A program made the translations under genes and the position numbers. A stretch of 64,000 nucleotides of DNA, from NCBI GenBank assembly GCA_910575755.1, contig CAJTFO010000004.1, positions 168,230-232,229 of the forward strand, written 5' to 3'. Below are positions 23,767 to 32,635 of this stretch, one piece after another. A model generated the notes under the pieces. The model saw only the letters and a list, made by a program, of their open reading frames with translations, had not been told where the DNA came from and made no database searches. Positions within the stretch are counted from its first letter, which is position 1, and each line of letters starts with the position of its first letter. The DNA is from Desulfovibrionaceae bacterium (GTDB lineage: Bacteria; Desulfobacterota; Desulfovibrionia; Desulfovibrionales; Desulfovibrionaceae).

Positions 23767-23832
23767 GGCGCTCAGAGCATTTCTCTGATGAAATCAGGTA
23801 AATGCTCTGAGCGCCGCGCAAGCGGACAACCG
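23767..23832 (-). repeat. Dispersed hairpin repeat, copy 1
   Basis: A perfect 16-bp stem (23767-23782 with 23800-23815) whose 17-base loop contains a further 5-bp stem (CTGAT/ATCAG). Read on the minus strand, 23772-23832 matches the segment at 34471-34530 at roughly four positions in five, including TTGTCCG, TTGCGCGGC, GCATTTACC and GATTTCATC. Confidence 0.65.
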
Positions 23833-23943
23833 TTTGCAAATTTACATCTTCAAAGAAGGCATACAAAAGTATGCCCTTCCCGGCATCAACGGGATACATG
23901 CCCGCGCACGCCGGAGGCCACAGCAAGGAACCTCCTTTCACAA

Positions 23944-23979
23944 AAAACGGCCCCTCCGCTTTGCCGGAAGGGCCGTTTT
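23944..23979 (-). terminator. Terminator of the apr-qmo block
   Basis: A 15-bp stem with one mismatch (23944-23958 with 23965-23979) and 6-base loop, followed on the minus strand by TTTTTTG. It lies about 40 bp downstream of the qmoD stop. Confidence 0.88.
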
Positions 23980-24016
23980 GCTTGCATATGGGCCAGCCAG
24001 TTCACATTTAAATACT

Positions 24017-24739
24017 CTAGAAGCCGAAACCGTCCGAGTTGGCTCCGGAAGAGCCAAAGCCGAAATCATCCGGCACGGCGTTTTCTTCCACGGGCGCTGC
24101 CTCGGCGTCAGCCCCGGCCGCGGCGGCTCCGGCGGCAGCGCCGCCCACCACCATGCCTTTCAGGCCGTCCTTGATGGCGTCCTTGATGGTCTGCATCAGG
24201 TCGTCATGGCTCACGGCCACCTTGCCCTGAAATTCGGCCACCTGCTTCCGCAGACCGCCCATATCGGAAGTCATGGTCTTGATCTTGGTCTCCAGCTCGT
24301 CAACCTTTTTCTGAAGGGCCTGGGCGCGGGCTTCGGCCGGTTCCAGTTCGCGCACGCGCTCTTCCAGCTTGACCACCGCGGTGGTCTGCGCGGCCAGGCT
24401 GTTGTATGTGTCCGCCAGATAATCCAGGCTCTGCGCGGTCAGCGCCTTGGTGCGCCCGTCCATGGGAGTCAGGGAAATATTGTCGCCCAACAGCCCCCTG
24501 GCGCGGGTGACAAAGCCTTCCCAGGTCTGGTCCTCGCTCCAGGTCATATCCATAAATTGGGGGTACCAGCGCGCCAGCCAGGCCGCCGCGAACGGCCCCA
24601 CGGCCTTGGCGCAGCAGTCGCAGGCGATGGAGCGCCCCACCACAAAACCGGCGACATCCTTGACATCCACGCCTTCTTTGCCCACCACCAGGGCCAGCAC
24701 GGATTCCACGGGAAACACTTTGCGATCACTATCAGACAT
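24017..24739 (-). CDS. qmoD: QmoD-like protein of the Qmo operon
   Basis: A 240-residue soluble protein encoded 62 bp downstream of qmoC, where Desulfovibrio species carry the fourth qmo gene. The N-terminal third has a cysteine pair (ACDCCAK, about residue 40); the middle (about 120-180) is a coiled coil with Glu/Lys-rich heptads; then a Gly/Ala-rich stretch (VVGGAAAGAAAAG) and an acidic end with repeated DFGFG/GFGF. No catalytic motif is seen. The proposed role is accessory to the Qmo complex; identity is inferred mainly from position and overall character. The ATG is preceded by GAGGAGG. A strong terminator follows. Confidence 0.78.
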   Translation of the reverse strand: MSDSDRKVFPVESVLALVVGKEGVDVKDVAGFVVGRSIACDCCAKAVGPFAAAWLARWYPQFMDMTWSEDQTWEGFVTRARGLLGDNISLTPMDGRTKALTAQSLDYLADTYNSLAAQTTAVVKLEERVRELEPAEARAQALQKKVDELETKIKTMTSDMGGLRKQVAEFQGKVAVSHDDLMQTIKDAIKDGLKGMVVGGAAAGAAAAGADAEAAPVEENAVPDDFGFGSSGANSDGFGF

Positions 24740-24801
24740 GGCGGCCTCCTCCTCGGAGATCGTTGTTTTTTACTTCAATGCTTTGCTTTTTCTGATGCTG
24801 C

Positions 24802-25986
24802 CTAGTTGCTCCTGCCGTACATGCGGACGTACACCAGCGCCGCCGTGCGGTACACCAGATGCCCCAGCTTGGACCAGGGCAGATAGGCAAAGAGCATCCA
24901 GACAAAGACCAGGTGCAGGTAATAGACCACAAAGGCCGGTTTGATGGCGTCCGCCAGGCGGAAGCACTGGGAGAGCACGCCGGTCACGGCCACCAGCCAG
25001 ATGATGCCCAGCAGGTACCAGTCATAGAAGCTGGAGCCCTGACAGGCGGGATTCAGGCGCAGGCGGCGCGCCGTAAGAAGAGCCAGGCCGCAGAGCAGCA
25101 TGAGCGCGCCGATATTGGCCAGAATCTTGACCGGGAAGGTCAGGGGCATGGGCGTTTCGATCTTGATCAGCGGAATGACCTTGCCGCCCCAGTGGCCCAG
25201 AGCCACCACGGCGGTGACAAAAGCCAGGATGACAAAGCTCCAGACCAGGATGGCGTGCCCGTACTTGCGGTTGGGCGTGTTCTTGCCGGTGGCCGGGCCG
25301 TCCTCGCAATCGTTGAACTTGCGATGGGTGATGATCTCATCCCAGAGCACGTCCCAGAGATGCCAGACCCAGCACTTGGTCTTGCCGATGACCGTCATGC
25401 GGCCCTCAGGCTTGAACATGGCCCAGAGTTTCATCACCCCGCGCAGCAGAATGTAGCAGGCCCCGAAAAAGGTGATCATGAAGATGGGGTCGATGGTGTA
25501 ATCGCCGTAAAAAATCTGGCCGAAAACTATGCGGCCGTCAGCGGCGCGCGGGAACCACTCGCCATTGTTGCAGCTGGCGCGGATCCACCAGACGAACAGC
25601 CAGAGCAGCGCCGGAATGGCGAAGAGAATGGGCAGGCCGGAGGGCTTGCTCATCCACTTGCCCACGATGGAGGGCGCGGTAAGATCCTTGTAAATCACGT
25701 TGCGGGCCGCGGCCATCATGTCCGCGGGCTTGGCGCCGCGCGGGCAGAGGTCCGAGCAGTTGCCGCAATTGTGGCAGAGCCAGAGATCCACATCGGCGCG
25801 CAGCTTGTCCTTGAGGCCCCAGGAGGCCCAGACCATTTCCTTGCGCGGATAGGGCGCATTGGCCGGAGCAAGCGGGCAGGCCACGGAACAGGTGGCGCAC
25901 TGGAAGCACTGTTTGAGGGATTCGCCCCCCGCTTCCGTGAGCTCCCGGGCAAACTCAAGATCCGGTTTAAGCGTACATTGTGCCAT
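24802..25986 (-). CDS. qmoC: Quinone-interacting membrane-bound oxidoreductase subunit QmoC
   Basis: A 394-residue fusion of an HdrC-like iron-sulfur domain and an HdrE-like cytochrome b domain. Two [4Fe-4S] motifs are CFQCATCSVACP (near residue 27) and CHNCGNCSDLCP (near 70). From about residue 110 on there are six membrane helices with histidines suited to heme b ligation. It anchors QmoAB in the membrane and exchanges electrons with menaquinol. Of two nearby ATGs I choose 25986 because GGAGG is nine bases ahead of it, while the one at 25995 touches the ribosome site. It follows qmoB by 13 bp. Confidence 0.95.
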   Translation of the reverse strand: MAQCTLKPDLEFARELTEAGGESLKQCFQCATCSVACPLAPANAPYPRKEMVWASWGLKDKLRADVDLWLCHNCGNCSDLCPRGAKPADMMAAARNVIYKDLTAPSIVGKWMSKPSGLPILFAIPALLWLFVWWIRASCNNGEWFPRAADGRIVFGQIFYGDYTIDPIFMITFFGACYILLRGVMKLWAMFKPEGRMTVIGKTKCWVWHLWDVLWDEIITHRKFNDCEDGPATGKNTPNRKYGHAILVWSFVILAFVTAVVALGHWGGKVIPLIKIETPMPLTFPVKILANIGALMLLCGLALLTARRLRLNPACQGSSFYDWYLLGIIWLVAVTGVLSQCFRLADAIKPAFVVYYLHLVFVWMLFAYLPWSKLGHLVYRTAALVYVRMYGRSN

Positions 25987-25999
25987 TGCTGCCATCCTC

Positions 26000-28261
26000 C
26001 TACATGCCCTTGAACGGGTTGGGGCCCAGGGCCGTGATGCGGGCCACGAAGCCGTCGATCAGATCGGGCACCTTGTCATATTCGTCAATGGCCACTTCCA
26101 GCTGATCCACACGCTCGGGCTGCACGCCCAGACGGTTGAGCGTCTCGGCGATGTTTTCCTTGCGGCGGTTGCAGATTTCAGAGCCTTTCACAAAGTGACA
26201 CTGATAGTCATCGCCATATTTGCAGCCCAGCAGCATCACGCCGTCAAAGCCCTTGCTCATGGCGTCAGACACCCAGATGGCGTTGACCGAGCCCAGGCAG
26301 CGCACCGGGATGACGCGGCAATACGGACTCCAGGCCTTGCGGCGCATGCCGGCCATATCCAGGGCCGGGTAGGCGTCGTTTTCACAGGCAAGAATCAGGA
26401 TGCGCGGGCCTTCCTTCTTGAAATCCTTGGGCACCTGAACCTCTCGGATCATGGAACCGATCTGGTCTATATTGTAGTTGGCGAAGGAGATCACGCGTTC
26501 GGGGCAGGCGCCGAAGCAGGTGCCGCAACGACGGCAGCGGGCCGGATTGGGCTTGGGCGTGCCTTTTTCGTCGTCGTCCAGAGCGCCGAAGGGGCATTCC
26601 TCGGTGCAGCGCTTGCACTGGGTGCAGCGCACAAAGTTGAACACCGGGTAAGAGCGGTCGCCGGAACGCGGATGCACGGCCACGCCGTGCCCGGCCGCCT
26701 CAATGCACTGCACGGCCTTGAGCACCGCGCCGCGGGCGTCCTCTTCGCAGGCGTCCATGGTCAGGGGCTGACGCACGCAGCCCGCCGCGTAGACGCCGGT
26801 GCGCCGGGTCTCATAGGGGAAGCAGATGTAATTGGAATCCGCAAAGCCGTCAAAGAGATCCAGATCCGGGAAGTCCGGCCCCTGACGATAGGCGAAATTC
26901 ACGGTCACGTCCTTGGCCGTGGTGGGCACCAGGCCCGTGGGCACGACCACCATATCCACGTCCAGATCGAAATCCATGCCCAGCAGGGTATTTTTGCAGG
27001 CCACCACCATGCGATCCCCGTGATCACGGATTTCGGTCACGTCGGCCTTGGTCATCATCACGCCCAGACGGTTCTGCATCTTCTTGTAGAAGCGCTCCAG
27101 AATGCCGGGCACGGTCATGTCCTTATAAAGGATGAAAGCCTGGGTGGCGTCGTCGGTTTTTTCACAGATGGTGTTGGCCAGCCGCAGCATGCCCACGCTG
27201 TTCACCGCGTTGGAATACTGAAGGTGTTTGATGCTTTCCAGATCTTCCTTGACAAAGGGCTTGGCCTCGCCCTCTTCCGGAGCGGGCTTGGCGGCCTCGG
27301 CCGGCGCTTCGGCGGTTTCCTCGGCGGCCTTGCGCACGGCCTCCTCGGCCAGGGTGGTATCCAGCACAAAGGCGATGCGTCGGGCAGTCACCTGACCGGC
27401 CGCCAGCATTTTGCCGAACTGCGCCGCATGCACTACCATGGGGCTCACGCCCAGGCCCATGGGAGCCAGGTATTTTTCATCCAGCGGCGTCCAGCCGGTG
27501 GCCAGAACCACCGCGCCCACCTGCACAGTCACCGGCCCGCCGCTGGTGGCGATGACAGCCGTGAATTCGCCGGGCTGCCCTTCCAGTTTTTCCATACGGG
27601 CGTTGCAGTGCACCGTGATGCTCTTGTCGCCCGTGACCTTTTCGATCTTGGCGGCCAGATTGACGGGCTGCTTGTCGGTCCACAGCGGTCCCAGGGGCGA
27701 ACCGGTGGGAATATTGCAGGCCGCGCCGCCCAGCTTTTCGGCTTTTTCCACCAGCACCACTTCATAGCCGGTGGCCGCCGCCTCGGCGGCGGCGGTCAGC
27801 CCCGTCCAGCCGCCGCCAATGACCAGAATGCGGGGCACGCCCTTGATAGCGGCGGAATCGGGCACTTCGCTCTTCTGCAGCTTGACCACGCCCATGTTCA
27901 CATAGTCGCGGGCCATGAGGGTCAGCAGTTCCGGCGCTTCTTCGCTGTCCACCGGGCTGTTGTCCGGATTTCTGTAGGCCAGCACGCACTGTTCGCGCAG
28001 GTTCACATGCTCCACCTGGACAGAAAAGCGGTAGAGGTCGCCGTCCACGCGCGGCGAAGCGCCGCAGAGCAGCACCCCGTCCAGGCTCTGGGTCTCAATA
28101 TCGGCCCTGATTTCGTCCACCGCCTCCGCCAGTAGGGGAACAACCTTGACCACAGCTGTGAGATCGCCCCACTTGTCGCGCGTTTGGGCGGCCAGGGCCT
28201 CCACGTCGAGGCCTCCGCCGATATTCTGCAGGTCAAAATAGACGCCAATTTTACCGGCCAT
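26000..28261 (-). CDS. qmoB: Qmo complex flavoprotein subunit QmoB
   Basis: A 753-residue HdrA/MvhD-like protein. It begins GKIGVYFDLQNIGGG, and the main FAD-binding site is VIGGGWTGLTAAAEA (about residue 145). An Ala/Glu-rich linker lies near residue 320. Two ferredoxin motifs, CTQCKRCTEECP and CRRCGTCFGACP, are near residues 545-590. The C-terminal 140 residues are an MvhD-like domain with ILACENDAYP, VIPVRCLGSV and LLGCKYGDDYQCHF, whose cysteines hold a [2Fe-2S] centre. With QmoA it forms the soluble arm that passes electrons between menaquinol and AprBA. GGGAGG sits seven bases before the ATG; the start lies 5 bp after the qmoA stop. Confidence 0.95.
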   Translation of the reverse strand: MAGKIGVYFDLQNIGGGLDVEALAAQTRDKWGDLTAVVKVVPLLAEAVDEIRADIETQSLDGVLLCGASPRVDGDLYRFSVQVEHVNLREQCVLAYRNPDNSPVDSEEAPELLTLMARDYVNMGVVKLQKSEVPDSAAIKGVPRILVIGGGWTGLTAAAEAAATGYEVVLVEKAEKLGGAACNIPTGSPLGPLWTDKQPVNLAAKIEKVTGDKSITVHCNARMEKLEGQPGEFTAVIATSGGPVTVQVGAVVLATGWTPLDEKYLAPMGLGVSPMVVHAAQFGKMLAAGQVTARRIAFVLDTTLAEEAVRKAAEETAEAPAEAAKPAPEEGEAKPFVKEDLESIKHLQYSNAVNSVGMLRLANTICEKTDDATQAFILYKDMTVPGILERFYKKMQNRLGVMMTKADVTEIRDHGDRMVVACKNTLLGMDFDLDVDMVVVPTGLVPTTAKDVTVNFAYRQGPDFPDLDLFDGFADSNYICFPYETRRTGVYAAGCVRQPLTMDACEEDARGAVLKAVQCIEAAGHGVAVHPRSGDRSYPVFNFVRCTQCKRCTEECPFGALDDDEKGTPKPNPARCRRCGTCFGACPERVISFANYNIDQIGSMIREVQVPKDFKKEGPRILILACENDAYPALDMAGMRRKAWSPYCRVIPVRCLGSVNAIWVSDAMSKGFDGVMLLGCKYGDDYQCHFVKGSEICNRRKENIAETLNRLGVQPERVDQLEVAIDEYDKVPDLIDGFVARITALGPNPFKGM

Positions 28262-28266
28262 GCCGC

Positions 28267-29502
28267 CTACCTCCCTTTCACCGTTTGTACCGCCTTCAGG
28301 GCGGCGGCTGTGCCGGACTGAGCCGAGCGCGTCACATCCAGAGGCATGCGCGCGCAACCGGCCGCGAAAATGCCGGCCTCCTCGCCGCCAGCAATAAAGC
28401 CGTCTTCATCCAGCGGCACGGGCAGCGGGGGATTTTCGCCGGCCAGCGAGGGCTGCATGCCTGTGGCCAGCACCACGAGATCATAATCCAGGGTCAGTTT
28501 TTCGCCGCGCACGGCGTCCTCCACAGTAAGACGCACCCTGTCGCCCTCGGCCTGAACCGCGTCGGCCGCCTTGCCCTTGACAAAACGCACGTTGGGCAGG
28601 GCTTTGACCTTTTCCAGCACGTTCACATAACGGCCCGGAGCCCGCAGATCAATGTAGTAGACGGTGATCAGGCTTTCAGGATTCTGTTCGGCCAGGTACA
28701 GGCAGTGTTTGAGCGTGGCCATGCAGCAGATGTACGAACAGTAGTTCAGATGATTCTGGTCACGCGAGCCCGCGCACTGCACAAAAGCCACATTGTGGGG
28801 GGCGCGACCGTCCGAAGGCCGGACAATGCGGCCGCTGGTGGGGCCAAAAGGCGAAGCCAGGCGTTCCAACTGCATGTTGGAAACGCAGTTTTTTACCGAA
28901 CCCGCGCCCAGATTGGTCAGCCGGGTCACGTCATAGGGCTTCCAGCCCGTGGCCACCACAATGGCGCCCACGTTAAGCTCAATTTCACGCTCTTGCTCTG
29001 TGAGGTCGAGAAATTTGTTGCCCGCCACCCGCGCCGCGTCGGCCTTGGACAGGGTGGACGGGTCCAGCACATAGCGACCGGGGAAGGCAAAGGGCATGGA
29101 TTTGTACAGGCCCTTGCGCCCGCAAAGTCCCAGATCAAATTCGCTGGGGCTTTGGCCCTCCAGGGTGGAGGCCAGCAGGCTGAAATCCACATTGTGCGGC
29201 GCGGTGCGGCGCGGGCTCAGGCGGACCCGCACGCTGTAATCGCCCTTGCGGCCCGTGAGCCCGACAACTTCGGCCAGGGTCAGGCATTTGATGCGCGGAT
29301 TTTTCCTGATGCGCTGGAACTGGATTTCCAAGCCGCAGGAGGGGGGACAGAGTTTGGGGAAATATTTGTTGAGCTGAGCCACGCGGCCGCCGAGCCAGGG
29401 CGACTTTTCGACGATATAGACGTCGTGGCCCAGTTCCGCCGCTTCAATGGCGGCTGTGAGGCCTGAAAAGCCGCCGCCCACGACGAGAATGGCATTGGAC
29501 AT
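28267..29502 (-). CDS. qmoA: Qmo complex flavoprotein subunit QmoA
   Basis: A 411-residue HdrA-like flavoprotein. The N-terminal dinucleotide fold reads VVGGGFSGLTAAIEAAELG, and the HdrA-type block YFPKLCPPSCGLE follows with its cysteines. A middle block, CAGSRDQNHLNYCSYICC, resembles the cysteine-rich region of heterodisulfide reductase subunits. The end carries the FAD-closing GIFAAGCARMP. It partners QmoB in electron transfer to or from adenylylsulfate reductase. GGAGG is nine bases upstream of the ATG. It lies 248 bp downstream of aprA with a GC hairpin in between. Confidence 0.95.
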   Translation of the reverse strand: MSNAILVVGGGFSGLTAAIEAAELGHDVYIVEKSPWLGGRVAQLNKYFPKLCPPSCGLEIQFQRIRKNPRIKCLTLAEVVGLTGRKGDYSVRVRLSPRRTAPHNVDFSLLASTLEGQSPSEFDLGLCGRKGLYKSMPFAFPGRYVLDPSTLSKADAARVAGNKFLDLTEQEREIELNVGAIVVATGWKPYDVTRLTNLGAGSVKNCVSNMQLERLASPFGPTSGRIVRPSDGRAPHNVAFVQCAGSRDQNHLNYCSYICCMATLKHCLYLAEQNPESLITVYYIDLRAPGRYVNVLEKVKALPNVRFVKGKAADAVQAEGDRVRLTVEDAVRGEKLTLDYDLVVLATGMQPSLAGENPPLPVPLDEDGFIAGGEEAGIFAAGCARMPLDVTRSAQSGTAAALKAVQTVKGR

Positions 29503-29707
29503 CCTGGATATCCTCCTGCGTTGTTAGCGGCTGAAGAAGGAAAACCGGCCTCCCGCCGCGGGAAAAAAGAGGGCGGGCCACAAGGCCAACCCTGACAGAT
29601 GCCGGCTCCGAAAAAGCAAGCCGCGCCACGGAACCCGCGCGGCCGCCGGAACCGGCGTATGCCGCTTTCCATGAACGGCCCCGCGCGCCGGAACACCGGC
29701 AAGGGGC

Positions 29708-29731
29708 GGGGGCGGCCCGATGGCCGCCCCC
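29708..29731 (-). promoter_or_regulatory. GC hairpin between aprA and qmoA
   Basis: A perfect 10-bp stem (GGGGGCGGCC / GGCCGCCCCC) with a CGAT loop, 20 bp past the aprA stop, without a T-tract. It may protect the apr mRNA 3' end or attenuate read-through into qmo. The 248-bp gap it sits in (29503-29750) holds no supported gene. Confidence 0.5.
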
Positions 29732-29750
29732 TGATGGTCAGTGCCGCCGA

Positions 29751-31739
29751 CTAGTCGGGGATGATCTGGTAGTAGGGCTTCTTGAAGATCTTGGTCTCGC
29801 CGGTGGCGGGATCGTACTTGGAGTTCACGAAGCACTTCCACTTGCTGTCGTCCAGACCCATGAAGTCGGCGCGATAGTAGAAGCCGGGGTAGCGGGATTC
29901 CTCACGGAAGGCGATGTGCTGCATGTGCAGACGCACAGTCCAGAGGCGATGGTAGTTTTCCCAGCAGCGCAGCAGCTCGTGCAGGTCACGGGCGGCCAGC
30001 TTCTGGGAGTCCTCTTCCATCATGCCCAGCAGATCAAAGCCCGTGTCCAGCAGGGCCTTGGAGGTGGTGTAGTAGGTGCCCACGCCGCCGCCGTATTCAT
30101 CGGTGCACTTGACAAGGCGCATCATGAAGTTCTTGGGCGTGATGTAGTTGGGGTTAACCACCGGATCGGTGGAGGCGTCCTTGCCTTCCATGTAGTTGTA
30201 GTAAGGACGGTAGATAAGCTTTTTCAGTTCGTCGGCGCTTTCCTTGAAATCAGGCGCGTAGTCCTTGTGGTCCAGGCACCAGCGCACCATCTGCTTGCCG
30301 GCGATGCGGCCTTCGGCGTGCGAACCGGAGGAGAACTTGTGGCCGGAAGCGCCCACGCCGTCGGCGCAGGTGAACAGGCCTTCCACGGTGGTCATGCGGT
30401 TGTAGACCTTGCCGTTGGAAGCCTTGACCTTGTAGTCGTCGGGAACCCAGGCTTCGTCCGGACCGGACACCCAGATGCCGCAGCAGCCGGAGTGCGAACC
30501 GAGCAGGTAGGGCTCGGTGGGCATGATTTCGGAACCGCGTTCCTCAGGAGCGGTGTTGGTGGCGGCCCACAGGTTGGCCTGGCCCACACACATGTCGAGG
30601 AAGTCTTCCCAGGCTTCGGACTCAAGGTCTTTCTGCTCTTCCTCGTTCAGCGTGGCGAAGGTGTTCAGCAGGGCGGTCTTGGTGTCCATGTAGATGGGGC
30701 CGCGGCCTTCGCGCATTTCGCGCAGCATCATGTGGTTGCGCAGGCAGGTGGGGATGACGTGCCCCTTGGCGTAGCCGCGGTCCTCGTAGGGCTTCAGCAT
30801 GGCCTTGTTGGTGGAGCAGTAGTCTTCGCCCTTGGAGTTGGTGGCCTTGGCCTTGAACAGCAGGAACCAGGCGCCCACCGGGCCGTAACCGTCCTTGAAG
30901 CGGGCGGGCACGAAGCGGTTTTCCATCATGGTCATTTCGGCGCCGACCTGAGCGCACATGGTATAGGTGGAACCGGCGTTCCACACGGGATACCAGGCGC
31001 GGCCCATGCCCTCGCCGGTGGAGCGGGGGCGGTACACGTTCACCGCGCCGCCGGCGGCCACCATGATGGCATTGGCTTTGAAGATGTGCACTTCGTTGGC
31101 GCGCAGGTTGAAGCCCACGGCACCCGCGACGCGGTTGGGGGTATTTTTGTCAAGCAGCAGCTTCACGATGAAGATGCGCTCCATGATCCGGTCCTCGCCC
31201 AGGGCGTTCTTGGCCGCTTCGGCCACGATGCACTTGTAGGATTCGCCGTTGATCATGATCTGCCAGCGGCCGGAACGCACGGGCTTGTCGCCCTTGCGCA
31301 GGGACTTGCCGGCGGCCTTGGCGGCGGCGCCGTTCAGGTTGTGGCCGTCGTCGGCCTTGATCCAGCAGGGCAGGCCCCAGTCTTCAAACAGATGCACGGA
31401 GTCGTCCACATGACGGCCCACGTCAAAGATCAGGTCTTCGCGCACCAGGCCCATAAGGTCGGTGCGAACCATGCGCACATAATCGTCGGCGCTGTTCTCG
31501 CCCAGATAGGTGTTGATGGCGGAGAGGCCCTGCGCCACGGCGCCGGAGCGTTCCAGCGCGGCTTTGTCGCAGAGCATGATTTTCAGACCGTGCTTGTCGC
31601 CCCAGCGCACGGCTTCATAAGCGACGCCGCAAGCGCCCATGCCGCCGCCCACGATGAGCAGGTCAACCGCATGTTCTTTCACTTCGGGTTCGCTGATGGC
31701 TACGCCCTTGTTCGCTTCCTTAACGGGAATCATCGGCAT
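29751..31739 (-). CDS. aprA: Adenylylsulfate reductase subunit alpha
   Basis: A 662-residue FAD enzyme that, with AprB, reduces adenosine 5'-phosphosulfate to sulfite and AMP in the cytoplasm. The FAD fold is LLIVGGGMGACGVAYEA (about residue 29). Other family blocks are ERSGAVAQGLSAINTY, the NGESYK region, MVAAGGAVNVYRPRSTGEGMGR and GSHSGCCGIWVSG, with the active-site Arg and His regions intact as far as can be judged. AAGGAG lies eight bases before the first ATG. It follows aprB by 37 bp. Length matches known AprA of sulfate reducers. Confidence 0.97.
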   Translation of the reverse strand: MPMIPVKEANKGVAISEPEVKEHAVDLLIVGGGMGACGVAYEAVRWGDKHGLKIMLCDKAALERSGAVAQGLSAINTYLGENSADDYVRMVRTDLMGLVREDLIFDVGRHVDDSVHLFEDWGLPCWIKADDGHNLNGAAAKAAGKSLRKGDKPVRSGRWQIMINGESYKCIVAEAAKNALGEDRIMERIFIVKLLLDKNTPNRVAGAVGFNLRANEVHIFKANAIMVAAGGAVNVYRPRSTGEGMGRAWYPVWNAGSTYTMCAQVGAEMTMMENRFVPARFKDGYGPVGAWFLLFKAKATNSKGEDYCSTNKAMLKPYEDRGYAKGHVIPTCLRNHMMLREMREGRGPIYMDTKTALLNTFATLNEEEQKDLESEAWEDFLDMCVGQANLWAATNTAPEERGSEIMPTEPYLLGSHSGCCGIWVSGPDEAWVPDDYKVKASNGKVYNRMTTVEGLFTCADGVGASGHKFSSGSHAEGRIAGKQMVRWCLDHKDYAPDFKESADELKKLIYRPYYNYMEGKDASTDPVVNPNYITPKNFMMRLVKCTDEYGGGVGTYYTTSKALLDTGFDLLGMMEEDSQKLAARDLHELLRCWENYHRLWTVRLHMQHIAFREESRYPGFYYRADFMGLDDSKWKCFVNSKYDPATGETKIFKKPYYQIIPD

Positions 31740-31776
31740 AATGGTTTCTCCTTATCGCACTAGCGGTTGCAGCGGC

Positions 31777-32265
31777 TTAACGACCGTGTTCCATGCAGGT
31801 GAAGACCTTGTCGGCTTCGGACACGTCGAACTTCTTGCCCAGGACTTCCTTGGGGGTGGCCAGAGCCTGTTCGGTGAACAGCAGTTCATCTTCCAGGTTG
31901 GCGCCTTCGGGATGGCCGTCAAAGGGCTTGATGGAGCCTTCGGGCGTGGTGCGAATGGGGAACTTGAAGCGTTTCACGTTGCCGTTGCGGAACTTGACTG
32001 TCCACATGATGGAGTCGGCCGAGCGCATGGGGATACAGGTGCCGCCCATGGGCGCGAAGTCCGCGTAGGGACGGGCCGTGATGGCGCCCTGCGGGCAGAT
32101 TTTCACGCAGGAGTAGCATTCCCAGCAAGCGTCCGGTTCCTGGTTGTAGGCCTTCATTTCCTCGGGATCGAGGATCATCAGGTCGTTGGGGCAAATGTAC
32201 ATGCAGGCCGTCTTTTCGCCACCCTTGCAGCCGTCGCATTTGGACGGATCGACAAACGTCGGCAT
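31777..32265 (-). CDS. aprB: Adenylylsulfate reductase subunit beta
   Basis: A 162-residue ferredoxin-like subunit. Two [4Fe-4S] clusters are bound by KCDGCKGGEKTACMYICP and CWECYSCVKICP, with the insertion in the first motif typical of AprB. The C-terminal tail (from about residue 105) wraps around AprA in known structures. It carries electrons from Qmo to the FAD of AprA. GGAGG sits six bases ahead of the ATG. It is the first gene of the apr-qmo block. Confidence 0.97.
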   Translation of the reverse strand: MPTFVDPSKCDGCKGGEKTACMYICPNDLMILDPEEMKAYNQEPDACWECYSCVKICPQGAITARPYADFAPMGGTCIPMRSADSIMWTVKFRNGNVKRFKFPIRTTPEGSIKPFDGHPEGANLEDELLFTEQALATPKEVLGKKFDVSEADKVFTCMEHGR

Positions 32266-32635
32266 ACGTATCCTCCAACTCTTAAAGTGTTAAAAACAGT
32301 TTGCCAAGCCCTCGGCGAGGCGTGCGCGACCCTTGCCGGTGCGTCGCGTGCCTCGGGAAAAAAATGGGGATTCATGGCTTGCGCATTTAGTAACAAGCGA
32401 GTGCGGTTTGCGTCAAGCCCCTTTTGCAAAATTTCGCGGCTCCTTTATAGCATCCTGTCCCGCAAAGCCTGAATTTTCAATGCCTGGAGCCTCTTCGGAA
32501 AAATGAGGCTGCCTGAACTTCCCTGTGGATTTTTCCCGCCCGGACGACCAGGGCCGCTTGCCAGCGGACGCGTTTCGGGCTAACAGGCTTGCGCAGACAA
32601 AATCCGCTGCGCGCGTTTTCCGCAAAGGACAGAGC
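32266..32635. other. Upstream region of aprBA, divergent from the chorismate mutase fusion
   Basis: This 370-bp region carries both promoters. On the minus strand a TATAAA-type -10 lies near 32443-32448, giving a leader of about 170 nt for aprB. Within that leader an imperfect 13-bp hairpin occupies 32316-32355. A short dyad TGTTAAAAACA lies at 32288-32298. No gene is supported. Confidence 0.5.
32316..32355 (-). promoter_or_regulatory. Hairpin in the aprB leader
   Basis: The arms CGAGGC..GCGCGAC and GTCGCG.GCCTCG can pair with one small internal loop around an 11-nt loop, about 50 nt upstream of the aprB ATG. It is not followed by T residues, so an mRNA stability or regulatory role is more likely than termination. 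Confidence 0.4.

Larger units (their letters stand above)
23502..24016. other. 515-bp intergenic region with repeat and terminator
   Basis: It separates convergent slyX and qmoD. It contains the hairpin repeat at 23767-23832, the qmo terminator at 23944-23979, and a short coding-like stretch near 23573-23674 (plus strand, reading GGDFIALAQTARKN... before a stop) with no start or ribosome site. That stretch may be a decayed gene fragment or chance. Frames on either strand here are not supported as genes. Confidence 0.5.

Noticed and set aside
25859..28135. A 758-codon plus-strand frame over qmoB/qmoC
   Set aside because: Shadow of the Qmo genes, His/Gly-rich and without motifs.
32284..32300. 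Rex-type operator before aprB
   Set aside because: TGTTAAAAACA is a short dyad but too short and too far from the published Rex consensus to claim.
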